Positions 43,776 to 52,021 of a DNA stretch of 64,000 bases are shown piece after piece; position 1 is the first letter of the stretch, and each line of letters starts with the position of its first letter. Below the pieces are notes generated by a model. The model was not told the origin of the DNA and made no database searches. It saw only the letters and a program-made list of their open reading frames with translations. The position numbers and the translations under genes are program-made. The stretch covers positions 248,001 through 312,000 of the forward strand of contig NZ_LOKX01000023.1 of assembly GCF_002211285.1 (NCBI RefSeq). The letters are read 5' to 3'. The DNA is from Rhizobium sp. R635 (GTDB taxonomy: Bacteria; Pseudomonadota; Alphaproteobacteria; Rhizobiales; Rhizobiaceae).

Positions 43776-45101
43776 ATGGACACGCTTGGACCCTCGCCAT
43801 TCCTATGGCTCGAATTCGACAAGGACGGTGCGATCGATGCCGCGCTGACGGAAAAGCTCGCCGCGCTGCTCAACCAGCCCGATATTACCGATCTGATCGT
43901 GATGTCGCACGGCTGGAAGAACACCAAGGACGATGCCCGCACGCTCTACGGAACGCTCTGGGCAAACGCCTGCAAGAAGCTTGCGCCCGACAAGGCGCGC
44001 CGCACCATCGTCGCCGGCATCGTCTGGCCGGCCAAGGCCTACCGCACCGATTTCGACGAACGGACGCTGGTGACGGCGGGCGGTGGAGCCCAGGCAGCGG
44101 ATGGGGCGGCGGCCCCGGTCCAGGATCTCGACGAAGAGGCTTTCAAGAAAGTCCTGGCCGATTTCGAGGATCTCTTCGGGCCGGACGGCTCTGACACATC
44201 GGAACAGGCACGGGCCGCAGCCGAGACCCTCGATGAAACGACGTCACTTTTCCTCGTCAGAAAAGGCAGGGAGGCGATCGGCTCGCCCCAATCCGACACG
44301 GAACTCAAGGCGGATGCCGAACCGATCGCACTGGCGACTGCGGATGCCACCAGCGCCAAGGTGCTGATGGAGGGCCTCGTCCCGCCACCGACGTTCAATC
44401 TGGAAAGCTCGGTCGGTGAAGCGCAAGGCCTCGGCGACATCGTCTCGGGCCTGATCTCCGGTCCGCGGGCAGCGGTAGCACGCTTCCTGAACCAGCTCAC
44501 CTATTACGAAATGAAGAAACGCGCCGGCATCGTCGGGGAGGCATTGACCAAAAGCGTGCTCTCGAAGCTCGCACCGCAGCAACCGATCCGGCTGCATCTG
44601 GTCGGCCACAGCTTCGGCGCCCGGCTGGTCTCGGCGGCGGCAAACGGGCTCGCGCCCGTGCCGAAGCTGGAATTCTTCTCGCTCACTTTGCTGCAGGGCG
44701 CCTTTTCACACAATGGTTTCGCCAAAGAGATCAAGCCGGGTCTTGCCGGCGCCTTTCCCAATGTGGTGGGCAAACCGACCGGCCCGATCTGCATCACCCA
44801 CACCCACAACGATCTCGCCTGCACGCTCGCCTATGCTCTGGCTTCGCGCCTCTCGCGCGATATCGCCAAGAGCATCGGCGATGCCGACGACGAGTTCGGT
44901 GCGATGGGGGCGAACGGTCCGCAGCACCTGAAGGCGGGCCAGGCCGTCGAGGACGATACGGATGCCGTCTTCGCCCCGAAAGCCGGCAAGGTGAACACTT
45001 TCCTGGCGGACAAATACATCATCAAGACGGCCGCATCGGATGCCCATAACAATGTCACGAACGAAGAGGTCGGACGGCTGCTGGCAAAGATCGTCGGCTG
45101 A
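43776..45101 (+). CDS. Alpha/beta-hydrolase-like protein paired with the S8 protease
   Basis: The 441-residue protein has an alpha/beta-hydrolase core: VMSHGWKNT early and the nucleophile elbow GHSFG with Ser279, then a C-terminal region with HTHNDLA and a late histidine (KTAASDAHNN) that could complete the triad. An insert of about 150 residues lies between the first strand pair and the elbow, partly acidic and Ala-rich. Resembles serine esterase/lipase-like proteins of unknown substrate. It has a perfect AGGAGG site and lies eight bases after the protease gene. The pairing suggests that the protease processes this enzyme or its insert. Confidence 0.75.
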   Translation: MDTLGPSPFLWLEFDKDGAIDAALTEKLAALLNQPDITDLIVMSHGWKNTKDDARTLYGTLWANACKKLAPDKARRTIVAGIVWPAKAYRTDFDERTLVTAGGGAQAADGAAAPVQDLDEEAFKKVLADFEDLFGPDGSDTSEQARAAAETLDETTSLFLVRKGREAIGSPQSDTELKADAEPIALATADATSAKVLMEGLVPPPTFNLESSVGEAQGLGDIVSGLISGPRAAVARFLNQLTYYEMKKRAGIVGEALTKSVLSKLAPQQPIRLHLVGHSFGARLVSAAANGLAPVPKLEFFSLTLLQGAFSHNGFAKEIKPGLAGAFPNVVGKPTGPICITHTHNDLACTLAYALASRLSRDIAKSIGDADDEFGAMGANGPQHLKAGQAVEDDTDAVFAPKAGKVNTFLADKYIIKTAASDAHNNVTNEEVGRLLAKIVG

Positions 45102-45198
45102 CCGTCTTTCGTGAATTGGCCGCATCGCAGAGTTCGCGGAATTGTCATTTTCGGGATGACATGCGCGCCGTTCTCTGCAAGAACAAACCCGATGAGAG

Positions 45199-45275
45199 AC
45201 AGGGGCGTCCGTCGGCAGACGGGCTGAGAAGCACCCTTCGAACCTGAACCGGATCATGCCGGCGGAGGGAGTCGC
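45199..45275 (+). promoter_or_regulatory. TPP riboswitch (THI element)
   Basis: The segment contains the conserved THI-box pieces in order: GGGGCGTCC, GCTGAGA (in GGGCTGAGAAG), ACCCTTCGAACCTGA, and GGATCATGCCGGCGGAGGGA. These form the P1-P5 junction that binds thiamine pyrophosphate. It lies 60 bases upstream of thiM and should repress thiMED expression when TPP is plentiful. Confidence 0.95.
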
Positions 45276-45313
45276 TCGGGGTTGGGCTTTGCCCGCATGA
45301 ACCGCCCCGTGCC

Positions 45314-45333
45314 TGCCCCGCCTGAAAGGGGCA
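45314..45333 (+). promoter_or_regulatory. Ribosome-site-sequestering hairpin of the thiamine leader
   Basis: A 6-bp stem (TGCCCC 45314-45319 with GGGGCA 45328-45333) buries the AAAGGGG ribosome site of thiM. This is the expression platform expected for a translational TPP riboswitch. No T-run is present, which argues against transcription termination here. Confidence 0.65.
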
Positions 45334-45335
45334 CT

Positions 45336-46139
45336 ATGCAGATGAAGACCACGTCGGGAGCCATGCTGAAGGCGATGCGCGAGAAACCGCCGCTCGTTCA
45401 GTGCATCACCAATTACGTCGCCATGAACATCGCCGCAAACGTCCTGCTGGCATCAGGCGCCTCGCCGGCCATGGTGCATGCCGCGGAAGAAGCCGGTGAA
45501 TTCGCCGGCATCGCCAATGCACTCACCATCAATATCGGCACGCTCTCGACGCAATGGATCGAAGGCATGCGGGCGGCTGCGAAGGCCGCCAACGCAGCCA
45601 GCAAACCCTGGGTGCTCGATCCGGTCGCCCATTACGCCACGGCCTTCCGCCGCGGGGCGGTGGCCGACCTTCTAGCTCTTCGCCCGACGATCATCCGCGG
45701 CAACGCTTCCGAGATCATTGCGCTTGCCGGCGGAGAAAGCCGCGGCCAGGGCGTCGACAGCCGCGATCCGGTCGAGCAGGCGGAGGATTCGGCACGGCGG
45801 CTGGCGGAGCGGCAGCAGGCGATCGTCGCCGTCACTGGTGCGGTGGATTTCGTCACCGATGGGAAAAGAGCCGTGCGTGTCGCAGGCGGATCGGCCTTGA
45901 TGCCGCAGGTCACGGCACTCGGCTGCTCGCTCACCTGCCTCGTGGGCGCCTTTGCCGCGACCGCGCCTGAAGATCTCTTCGGCGCGACCGTCGCCGCCCT
46001 CGCGACCTTCGCCGTCGCCGGCGAAGATGCGGCGCTGGGTGCTGCCGGCCCCGGCTCCTTCTCCTGGCGCTTCCTCGATGCGCTGGCGGCGATCGACGCC
46101 GAAACGCTCGATGCCAGGGCAAGGGTATCGGTCGCATGA
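45336..46139 (+). CDS. thiM: Hydroxyethylthiazole kinase
   Basis: The 267-residue cytoplasmic enzyme phosphorylates 4-methyl-5-hydroxyethylthiazole for thiamine salvage. Recognisable ThiM segments are PLVQCITNYVAMNIAANVLLASGASPAMVHA, the NINIGTL strand, DPVAHYAT, and the ATP-site GCSLTCLVGAFAA. Two in-frame ATGs (45336 and 45342) lie 4 and 10 bases after the GGGG of the ribosome site; either may be used, and the first matches common annotation of relatives. It leads thiM-thiE-thiD, whose stop/start codons overlap. Confidence 0.95.
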   Translation: MQMKTTSGAMLKAMREKPPLVQCITNYVAMNIAANVLLASGASPAMVHAAEEAGEFAGIANALTINIGTLSTQWIEGMRAAAKAANAASKPWVLDPVAHYATAFRRGAVADLLALRPTIIRGNASEIIALAGGESRGQGVDSRDPVEQAEDSARRLAERQQAIVAVTGAVDFVTDGKRAVRVAGGSALMPQVTALGCSLTCLVGAFAATAPEDLFGATVAALATFAVAGEDAALGAAGPGSFSWRFLDALAAIDAETLDARARVSVA

Positions 46140-46771
46140 AGCGCTTCGACCTTTCGCTCTATCTGGTCCTCGATCCCGATCTCTGCGCCGGGATCGGCAT
46201 GATCGAGACCGCGCGCCTTGCCGTTGCCGGCGGCGCGACGATGGTGCAACTGCGCGACAAACATGCCGGCACGGCCAGAATGATCGAGACCGGCCGCGCC
46301 TTGAAACAGACGCTTGCGGGAAGCGGCGCGCTGCTCGTCGTCAATGACGATGTCGAGGCGGCGATCGCCATCGGCGCGGACGGTCTGCATATCGGCCAGG
46401 AGGACATGGACGCGCGCAAGGCACGAACGATGATCGGCCCGGACATGATCCTCGGCCTCTCGGTCGAGACCGCCCAGCTTGCCGGCGCCGTCGATCCCGG
46501 TCTCGTCGATTATACCGGCGTCGGACCTGTCTTTGCGACGCCGACCAAGGCTGACCACAAGCAGCCGATCGGCTTCGATGGCCTAGCGATGCTGGTGAAG
46601 GCCTCGCCGGTGCCGTCGGTCGCCATTGGCGGCCTCAAGGCGGAGCATGTGACCGAAGTGTTTACAGCCGGCGCCAAGGGGCTTGCCGTCGTCTCCGCCA
46701 TCTGCGGCACCGCAGATCCCGAAGCCGCCACGCGCCGCATCGCCGCAGAAATTCGAAAGGTGCGTCCATGA
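46136..46771 (+). CDS. thiE: Thiamine-phosphate synthase
   Basis: The 211-residue TIM-barrel enzyme joins hydroxymethylpyrimidine diphosphate and thiazole phosphate. Diagnostic segments are MVQLRDKHA (pyrophosphate-binding Arg-Asp-Lys), LLVVNDDVEAAIAIGADGLHIGQED, and VGPVFATPTKAD. Its ATG overlaps the thiM stop by four bases and its stop overlaps the thiD start by four bases. Confidence 0.95.
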   Translation: MKRFDLSLYLVLDPDLCAGIGMIETARLAVAGGATMVQLRDKHAGTARMIETGRALKQTLAGSGALLVVNDDVEAAIAIGADGLHIGQEDMDARKARTMIGPDMILGLSVETAQLAGAVDPGLVDYTGVGPVFATPTKADHKQPIGFDGLAMLVKASPVPSVAIGGLKAEHVTEVFTAGAKGLAVVSAICGTADPEAATRRIAAEIRKVRP

Positions 46772-47577
46772 TCCGCAACGTTCTCTCCATCGCCGGTTCC
46801 GATCCCTCGGGCGGCGCCGGCATCCAGGCCGATCTCAAGGCCTTTTCCGCCCGCGGCGTCTATGGCATGGCGGTGCTGACCGCGCTGACGGCGCAGAACA
46901 CGCAAGGCGTCAGCGGCGTGCATCTGGTGCCGCCGCAATTCGTCGCCGACCAGATCAATGCCGTCTTTGCCGATGTACGCGTCGACGCCGTCAAGATCGG
47001 CATGATCGCCAATGCCGGGATCGCCGAAGCCGTCGCCGCAGCCCTTGCCGACCGGCGCGGCATTCCCATCGTCATCGACCCGGTGATGATCGCCAAGGGG
47101 GGCGCTTCCCTGCTCGCGCCGGAGGCCGTTGACGTGCTGACCGGCCAGCTGCTGCCGCTCGCAACGCTCCTGACCCCGAATCTGCCCGAAGCCGCGGCCC
47201 TGTTGCACCAGCCGGTTGCGACCAATCGCGACGAGATGGCGGTGCAAGCCGAGCGACTGCGCGCGCTCGGCCCCGCCGCCGTGCTGGTCAAGGGCGGCCA
47301 TCTCGACAGCAACGAAAGCCCGGACGTGCTTGCCACGGCCAGCGGCCTGCACTGGTTCGAAGCCCGACGCGTGCCAACCAAGAATACGCACGGCACAGGC
47401 TGCACGCTCTCCAGCGCGCTGGCGGCCGAGCTTGCCAAAGGCGCCTCGGCGCAGCAGTCGGTCGCGATCGCGAAGGATTACCTCGCTGACGCCGTCGCCG
47501 CCGCCGGCAGCCTCACCGTCGGTTCCGGCCACGGCCCGGTGCAGCATTTTCATGCGCTTTGGAAAGAGGACGCGTAA
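46768..47577 (+). CDS. thiD: Hydroxymethylpyrimidine/phosphomethylpyrimidine kinase
   Basis: The 269-residue ribokinase-fold enzyme performs two phosphorylations of the thiamine pyrimidine. It shows the typical N-terminus (LSIAGSDPSGGAGIQADLKAF), VLVKGGHL, and the anion-hole/catalytic segment THGTGCTLSSA. It completes the operon, which is closed by an intrinsic terminator 32 bases downstream. The operon lacks thiC, thiG and thiO, so it serves salvage. Confidence 0.96.
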   Translation: MIRNVLSIAGSDPSGGAGIQADLKAFSARGVYGMAVLTALTAQNTQGVSGVHLVPPQFVADQINAVFADVRVDAVKIGMIANAGIAEAVAAALADRRGIPIVIDPVMIAKGGASLLAPEAVDVLTGQLLPLATLLTPNLPEAAALLHQPVATNRDEMAVQAERLRALGPAAVLVKGGHLDSNESPDVLATASGLHWFEARRVPTKNTHGTGCTLSSALAAELAKGASAQQSVAIAKDYLADAVAAAGSLTVGSGHGPVQHFHALWKEDA

Positions 47578-47609
47578 GCGCTCGCATCAGCGAACACGTT
47601 GCAAATCGA

Positions 47610-47638
47610 AACGGCCCGGTCCTACCGGGCCGTTTTTG
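47610..47638 (+). terminator. Rho-independent terminator of the thiMED operon
   Basis: A perfect 10-bp stem (AACGGCCCGG, 5-nt loop, CCGGGCCGTT) is followed by TTT and G/C-poor sequence. This is a strong intrinsic terminator. Confidence 0.93.
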
Positions 47639-47734
47639 CATTTGACTTCTACTCCACGTGAAGCCGCTCACATTTAAAATCCCTGTTGACAAGCTCGGCC
47701 GGATGGCCAAATCTATAACACTAAAAGGGGATAC

Positions 47735-47752
47735 ATTCCGCAATAACGGAAT
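47735..47752 (+). promoter_or_regulatory. Candidate operator before the GNAT gene
   Basis: A perfect palindrome (ATTCCG, spacer CAATAA, CGGAAT) lies directly upstream of the ribosome site of the GNAT gene, in an otherwise AT-rich leader. The position fits repression of the whole GNAT-nagZ-importer operon. No regulator gene is adjacent. Confidence 0.5.
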
Positions 47753-47769
47753 ATTAGGAGGAGCGACAG

Positions 47770-48249
47770 GTGCCAGACCTGCTTGTGAGCTTGTATTCTG
47801 CCGAGCTCGCCGACCTGAAACAGAAGGCCGATCATGTCGGCGTCTCAGTCCGTCCGGCCCTCCCGCCGGAGCTGCATCTCGTGGTCGGCTGGGTTCGCGA
47901 ACAGTTCAGTGAGAACTGGGCAAGCGAAGTTATGGTTGCCTTCTCCCGCCAGCCCGTTGCCTGCCTCATCGCCTCCGAAGGCGGCAAGCTCTTGGGCTTT
48001 GCCTGCTATGATACGACGGCGCGCGGCTTCTTCGGCCCCACCGGCGTCGATCCGCAAGCGCGCGGCAAGGGCATTGGGCTCGCGCTCTTTTCCGCCTGCC
48101 TTCAGACCATGAAAACAATAGGCCACGCCTACGCCTTCATCGGCGATGCCGGCCCGGTCGATTTCTACGCCAAGACGGCAGGCGCGATCCCCATCCCCGC
48201 CCCCGACAAGGGCATTTACGAAGGCATGCTCAGAAGCGCGCCGAAATGA
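47770..48249 (+). CDS. GNAT family N-acetyltransferase
   Basis: The 159-residue protein has the acetyl-CoA-binding motif A in the form VDPQARGKGIGLALF and a preceding ACYDTTARGFFGPTGV strand. It starts at a GTG with an AGGAGGAG site six bases upstream. It is the first gene of the run with the NagZ-like hydrolase and the importer, so an amino sugar such as glucosamine released from imported oligosaccharide is a plausible acceptor, but the acceptor site cannot be read. Confidence 0.85.
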   Translation: MPDLLVSLYSAELADLKQKADHVGVSVRPALPPELHLVVGWVREQFSENWASEVMVAFSRQPVACLIASEGGKLLGFACYDTTARGFFGPTGVDPQARGKGIGLALFSACLQTMKTIGHAYAFIGDAGPVDFYAKTAGAIPIPAPDKGIYEGMLRSAPK

Positions 48250-48273
48250 CCATCTGATACCGGAGTTACAGAA

Positions 48274-49296
48274 TTGTCCTCGACCCCGCTCGCCCTTTTC
48301 GTCGGCCTCCCGAACCCCAGGATTTCGGATGATGAATTCGCCCTCTTCCGCGAGACCAATCCGCTCGGCCTCTTCGTCGGCCGGCGCAATCAGCGCGAGC
48401 CGGAGCAGACAAGGCGCCTGATCGACCGCTTCCGCGAAGCCGTCGGCCGCGACGACGCGCCTGTCTTCACCGACCAGGAAGGCGGCCGCGTCCAGCATCT
48501 CGACGCCGGCCCCTGGCCGCTCTTCCGCAGCTTCGGCCAGTTCGCCGAACTGGCGCGCCGCGATTTCGATCTCGGCAAGAAAGCGCTGCGCCTTTCCTCC
48601 CAGGCCATGGGCGCGATGATGACGGAGCTCGGCCTTTCCAGCGGTTGCTCGCCCGTTCTCGATCTCGTCTTCGAGACGACGAGCGCGGTCATCGGCGCCC
48701 GCTCCTTCGGCCCCGATCCCGATTTCATCGCCGCCCTCGGCCGCGAGGTGGTCGATGGCTTGCTCGAGACCGGCAATATGCCCGTCATGAAGCACATTCC
48801 CGGCCACGGCCGCGCCACGCTCGACTCCCACAAGGAGCGTCCGGTGGTCGATGCCAGCCGCGAAACGCTCATCGCCACCGATTTCAAACCCTTCGTCGCG
48901 CTGAAGGATACGCCCTGGGCGATGGTCGCCCATGTCGTCTATTCGGCCTACGACGCCGAGCTGCCGGCGTCGATCTCGCCTGTCATGCACGACGTAATCC
49001 GCAACGACATGGGCTATGACGGCGTGCTGATCTCCGACTGCATCTTCATGGAATCGCTCGCCGGCACGCTGCCGGAACGCGTCAGACAAGTGCTCGATGC
49101 CGGCTTCGACATCGCCCTCCACAGCCATGGCGACGTCAGGGAAAGCGAAGCCGCCGCCAAGGCCGCCCGCCCGCTGACGGATGCAGCCCTGAAGCGGATC
49201 GCCGCCGGCAAAGCCCGCCTCGGCACTCTCAAGATTGATTATCGCGCCGCCCATGCCGAGGTCGAAGACATGTTTGCAAGCGCGCCGGCCGCCTGA
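48274..49296 (+). CDS. NagZ-like beta-N-acetylhexosaminidase (GH3)
   Basis: The 340-residue enzyme, the same length as E. coli NagZ, cleaves terminal beta-linked GlcNAc. It has the KHIPGHG motif, the NagZ-type acid/base loop Asp184-Ser-His186 (LDSHKE) and a probable nucleophile Asp255 (LISDC). There is no signal peptide, so it works in the cytoplasm on imported substrate. It starts at a TTG eight bases after GGAG. In E. coli NagZ acts in cell-wall recycling; here the linked importer suggests GlcNAc oligosaccharides or muropeptides. Confidence 0.9.
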   Translation: MSSTPLALFVGLPNPRISDDEFALFRETNPLGLFVGRRNQREPEQTRRLIDRFREAVGRDDAPVFTDQEGGRVQHLDAGPWPLFRSFGQFAELARRDFDLGKKALRLSSQAMGAMMTELGLSSGCSPVLDLVFETTSAVIGARSFGPDPDFIAALGREVVDGLLETGNMPVMKHIPGHGRATLDSHKERPVVDASRETLIATDFKPFVALKDTPWAMVAHVVYSAYDAELPASISPVMHDVIRNDMGYDGVLISDCIFMESLAGTLPERVRQVLDAGFDIALHSHGDVRESEAAAKAARPLTDAALKRIAAGKARLGTLKIDYRAAHAEVEDMFASAPAA

Positions 49297-49339
49297 CCGG
49301 CAGATCATTTTTCACGCATAAGAAAAAGGGGAATGGAAC

Positions 49340-50986
49340 ATGAAAAAATATCTTCTTGCAGCCGCAGCACTCACACTGCTTTCGGGATCCGCCATGGCGC
49401 AGACGATCCTGACCGCGAATATCGAACCGGCGACCACCTGGGTTCGCAACTTCAACCCGTTCAACCAGACCTCGTCGCGCCAATCGACACTCGACTTCAT
49501 CTACGAGCCGCTTGTTATTTTCAACCGCTTCGACAGCAACAAGCCGGTCTATCGCCTGGCCGAAAGCTTCAAGCTCTCCGACGACCTGAAGAGCATCGAA
49601 TTCAAGCTGCGCCCGAACCTCAAATGGTCGGACGGTAAGCCGCTGACCGCAGCCGACGTCAAGTTCACCTATGACTATCTGAAGAAATTCCCGGCGCTCG
49701 ATTTCGTCAGCATCTGGACCTTCGTTACCGACGTCCAGGCCGTCGACGGCCAGACGGTGCGCTTCACGCTCGCCAATCCGAGCTCGCTTGCCGCCGAGCA
49801 GATCTCGCAGCTGCCGATCGTTCCCGAGCATGTCTGGAAGGATGTCACCGATCCCGTCACCTTCGCCAACGAGAGCCCGGTCGGCAGCGGCCCGCTGACG
49901 GAAGTGCCGCGCTTCACCGGCCAGACCTACGACCAGTGCCGCAACCCGAACTACTGGGACAACGCGCATCTGAAGGTCGATTGCATTCGCTTCCCGCAGC
50001 TTGCCGACAACAACCAGATCCTGACGGCGACCGCCGACGGCACGCTCGACTGGGGCGTCTCCTTCATTCCCGATATCGACAATGTCTATATCTCGAAGGA
50101 TCCGGCGCATTTTCACTACTGGTATTCGCCGAGCAGCATGGTCGCCTTCCTGTTCAACTTGGAAACGGCGAACGAGAACAACAAGAAGGCCTTCGACGAC
50201 GTGAAGTTCCGCCGCGCCATCGGCATGGCGCTCGACCGCAAGACGATGATCGACGTCGCCGGCTACGGCTATCCGACACTCAACGAAGACCCCGGCCTGA
50301 TGGGCGAGCTCTACAAGAGCTGGGCGGACCCTTCCATCAAGGCCGACTTCGGCAAATACGCGACCTATGACGCCGACGCCGCCAAGGCGCTGCTCGACGA
50401 GGCCGGCTACAAGGACAAGGACGGCGACGGCTTCCGCGACAATCCCGACGGCAGCAAGATCTCCTTCTCGATCATCGTCCCGAACTCCTGGACGGACTGG
50501 GTCGACACGGTCAACATCGCCGTCGAAGGCATGCAGGCGGTCGGCATCGACGCCAAGATCGAAACGCCTGAAGAAGCCGTCTGGACCGGCAACCTCATCA
50601 ACGGCACCTTCGATGCGGCGATCAACAGCCTGCCGGCATCGGCCTCGCCCTACTATCCCTACAAGCGCGCCTTCAGCGCTTCGGACAAGGGCAAGACCCG
50701 CTTCACCGCGCAACGCTGGTTCAACCCCGAGGTCGAGAAACTCGTCACCGAGTTCACCCAGACCGCCGACCTTGCCAAGCAGAAGAATGCGATGAACAAG
50801 GCACAGCGCATCGTTGCCGAAAACATGCCCATGATCCCGGTCTTCAACAATCCGAACTGGTATCAGTACAACACCAAGCGCTTCACCGGCTGGTCGACCA
50901 AGGAAAATCCCTTCGTCAATCCGTCGATCTCGCGCACCAATCCGGCGCGCCTGCTGAACCTTCTGGCTCTCGAGCCTGTGAAGTAA
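49340..50986 (+). CDS. ABC transporter substrate-binding protein (family 5), chito-oligosaccharide-type
   Basis: The 548-residue receptor has a signal peptide cleaved after SAMA (residue about 20). The mature part carries WVRNFNPF, FIYEPLVIFN, LKWSDGKPLTAADVKF, ENPNYWD-like RNPNYWD, WGVSFIPDID and a C-terminus YQYNTKRFTGW. From memory these segments closely follow the chitin-oligosaccharide-binding protein of Vibrio rather than peptide receptors. A GGGG-type ribosome site precedes the ATG. It heads the transporter genes and follows NagZ by 43 bases. The ligand assignment is an inference. Confidence 0.88.
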   Translation: MKKYLLAAAALTLLSGSAMAQTILTANIEPATTWVRNFNPFNQTSSRQSTLDFIYEPLVIFNRFDSNKPVYRLAESFKLSDDLKSIEFKLRPNLKWSDGKPLTAADVKFTYDYLKKFPALDFVSIWTFVTDVQAVDGQTVRFTLANPSSLAAEQISQLPIVPEHVWKDVTDPVTFANESPVGSGPLTEVPRFTGQTYDQCRNPNYWDNAHLKVDCIRFPQLADNNQILTATADGTLDWGVSFIPDIDNVYISKDPAHFHYWYSPSSMVAFLFNLETANENNKKAFDDVKFRRAIGMALDRKTMIDVAGYGYPTLNEDPGLMGELYKSWADPSIKADFGKYATYDADAAKALLDEAGYKDKDGDGFRDNPDGSKISFSIIVPNSWTDWVDTVNIAVEGMQAVGIDAKIETPEEAVWTGNLINGTFDAAINSLPASASPYYPYKRAFSASDKGKTRFTAQRWFNPEVEKLVTEFTQTADLAKQKNAMNKAQRIVAENMPMIPVFNNPNWYQYNTKRFTGWSTKENPFVNPSISRTNPARLLNLLALEPVK

Positions 50987-50999
50987 GCATCATGGCCTT

Positions 51000-51025
51000 G
51001 GGAGCGGTGGTGAAACACCGCTCCC
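51000..51025 (+). promoter_or_regulatory. Intercistronic hairpin between binding protein and permease genes
   Basis: A perfect 10-bp inverted repeat (GGGAGCGGTG, loop GTGAAA, CACCGCTCCC) starts 13 bases after the stop of the binding-protein gene and ends before the ribosome site of the permease gene. There is no T-run. Confidence 0.72.
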
Positions 51026-51042
51026 GTCACGACGGAGTTCCC

Positions 51043-52020
51043 ATGGCTTTCCTGCTTCGCCGCCTCGTCTTTTACATGGCAGCCTTCATCGCGGCAGCGA
51101 CGATCAATTTCTTCCTGCCCCGGCTGATGCCGGGCGATCCCGTGCAGATCATGTTTTCGAGCGCCGGCACCGAACTGCCGCCGGAAAGCCTGCAGGCGTT
51201 GAAGCTCACCTTCGGTTTCGTCGACGGCCCGCTCTGGCAGCAGTATCTCACCTATCTCGGCAGCATCTTCACCGGCGATCTCGGCCGCTCGATCAAATAT
51301 TTCCCGCTGCCCGTCACCTCGGTGCTCGGCCATGCCCTCGTCTGGACCGTCGGCCTGATGGGAACGGCGACGATCGTGAGCTTCGCGCTCGGCACCTTCC
51401 TCGGCATCCTCGCCGCCTGGCGGCGCGGCAGCAGGTTCGATGTCGTCGTCTCCGTCGGCGCGATCTTCGCAACCTCGGTACCCGCCGTGGTGACGTCGCT
51501 GATCGTGCTCTTCATCTTCGGCTTCACGCTCGGCTGGTTTCCGAACGGCTATGCCGCCGATCCCTCGCTCGATCCGGCCTTCAGCCTGCAGTATATCGGC
51601 AGCGTCGCCTATCACGGCATCCTGCCGATGGTCACGCTCTGCACGGTGCTGATCGGCGGCTTCACCGTCACCATGCGCAACAACATGATCAACCTGCTCG
51701 GCGAGGATTATATCGTCATGGCCCGCGCCAAGGGCCTTTCCGACCGGCATGTGATGCTCTGGTATGCGGCGCGCAGCGCCCTGCTGCCGACCGTCTCCAG
51801 CCTTGCGATCGCGATCGGCACCATCCTCGGCGGCTCGCTGGTGGCTGAAGTGGTCTACAACTATCCCGGCCTCGGCAACATTCTCTACCAGGCGATCCTC
51901 GCCCGCGATTACCCCGTCATCCAGGGCCAGCTCCTGATCATGACCGCGACCATGCTGATCGCCAATTTCATCGTCGACGTCAGCTATATCTTCCTCGATC
52001 CGCGGCTGAAGGGAGCATGA
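51043..52020 (+). CDS. Peptide/oligosaccharide ABC transporter permease (DppB type)
   Basis: The 325-residue permease starts at the ATG of 51043-51045 with GGAG six bases upstream. The N-terminus (AFLLRRLVFYMAAFIAAATINFFLPRLMPGDPV) is the DppB type, and the EAA-like loop contains MARAKGLSDRHVMLWYAARSALLP. About six helices are present. It is the first permease of the NagZ-linked importer and its stop is one base from the next start. Confidence 0.92.
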   Translation: MAFLLRRLVFYMAAFIAAATINFFLPRLMPGDPVQIMFSSAGTELPPESLQALKLTFGFVDGPLWQQYLTYLGSIFTGDLGRSIKYFPLPVTSVLGHALVWTVGLMGTATIVSFALGTFLGILAAWRRGSRFDVVVSVGAIFATSVPAVVTSLIVLFIFGFTLGWFPNGYAADPSLDPAFSLQYIGSVAYHGILPMVTLCTVLIGGFTVTMRNNMINLLGEDYIVMARAKGLSDRHVMLWYAARSALLPTVSSLAIAIGTILGGSLVAEVVYNYPGLGNILYQAILARDYPVIQGQLLIMTATMLIANFIVDVSYIFLDPRLKGA

Positions 52021-52021
52021 G

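Noticed and set aside
47686..47719. TTGACA as a -35 box with TATAAC as -10 before the GNAT gene
   Set aside because: The spacing is 22 bases, too long for a standard sigma-70 promoter, and the hexamers at 17-19 bases are poor.
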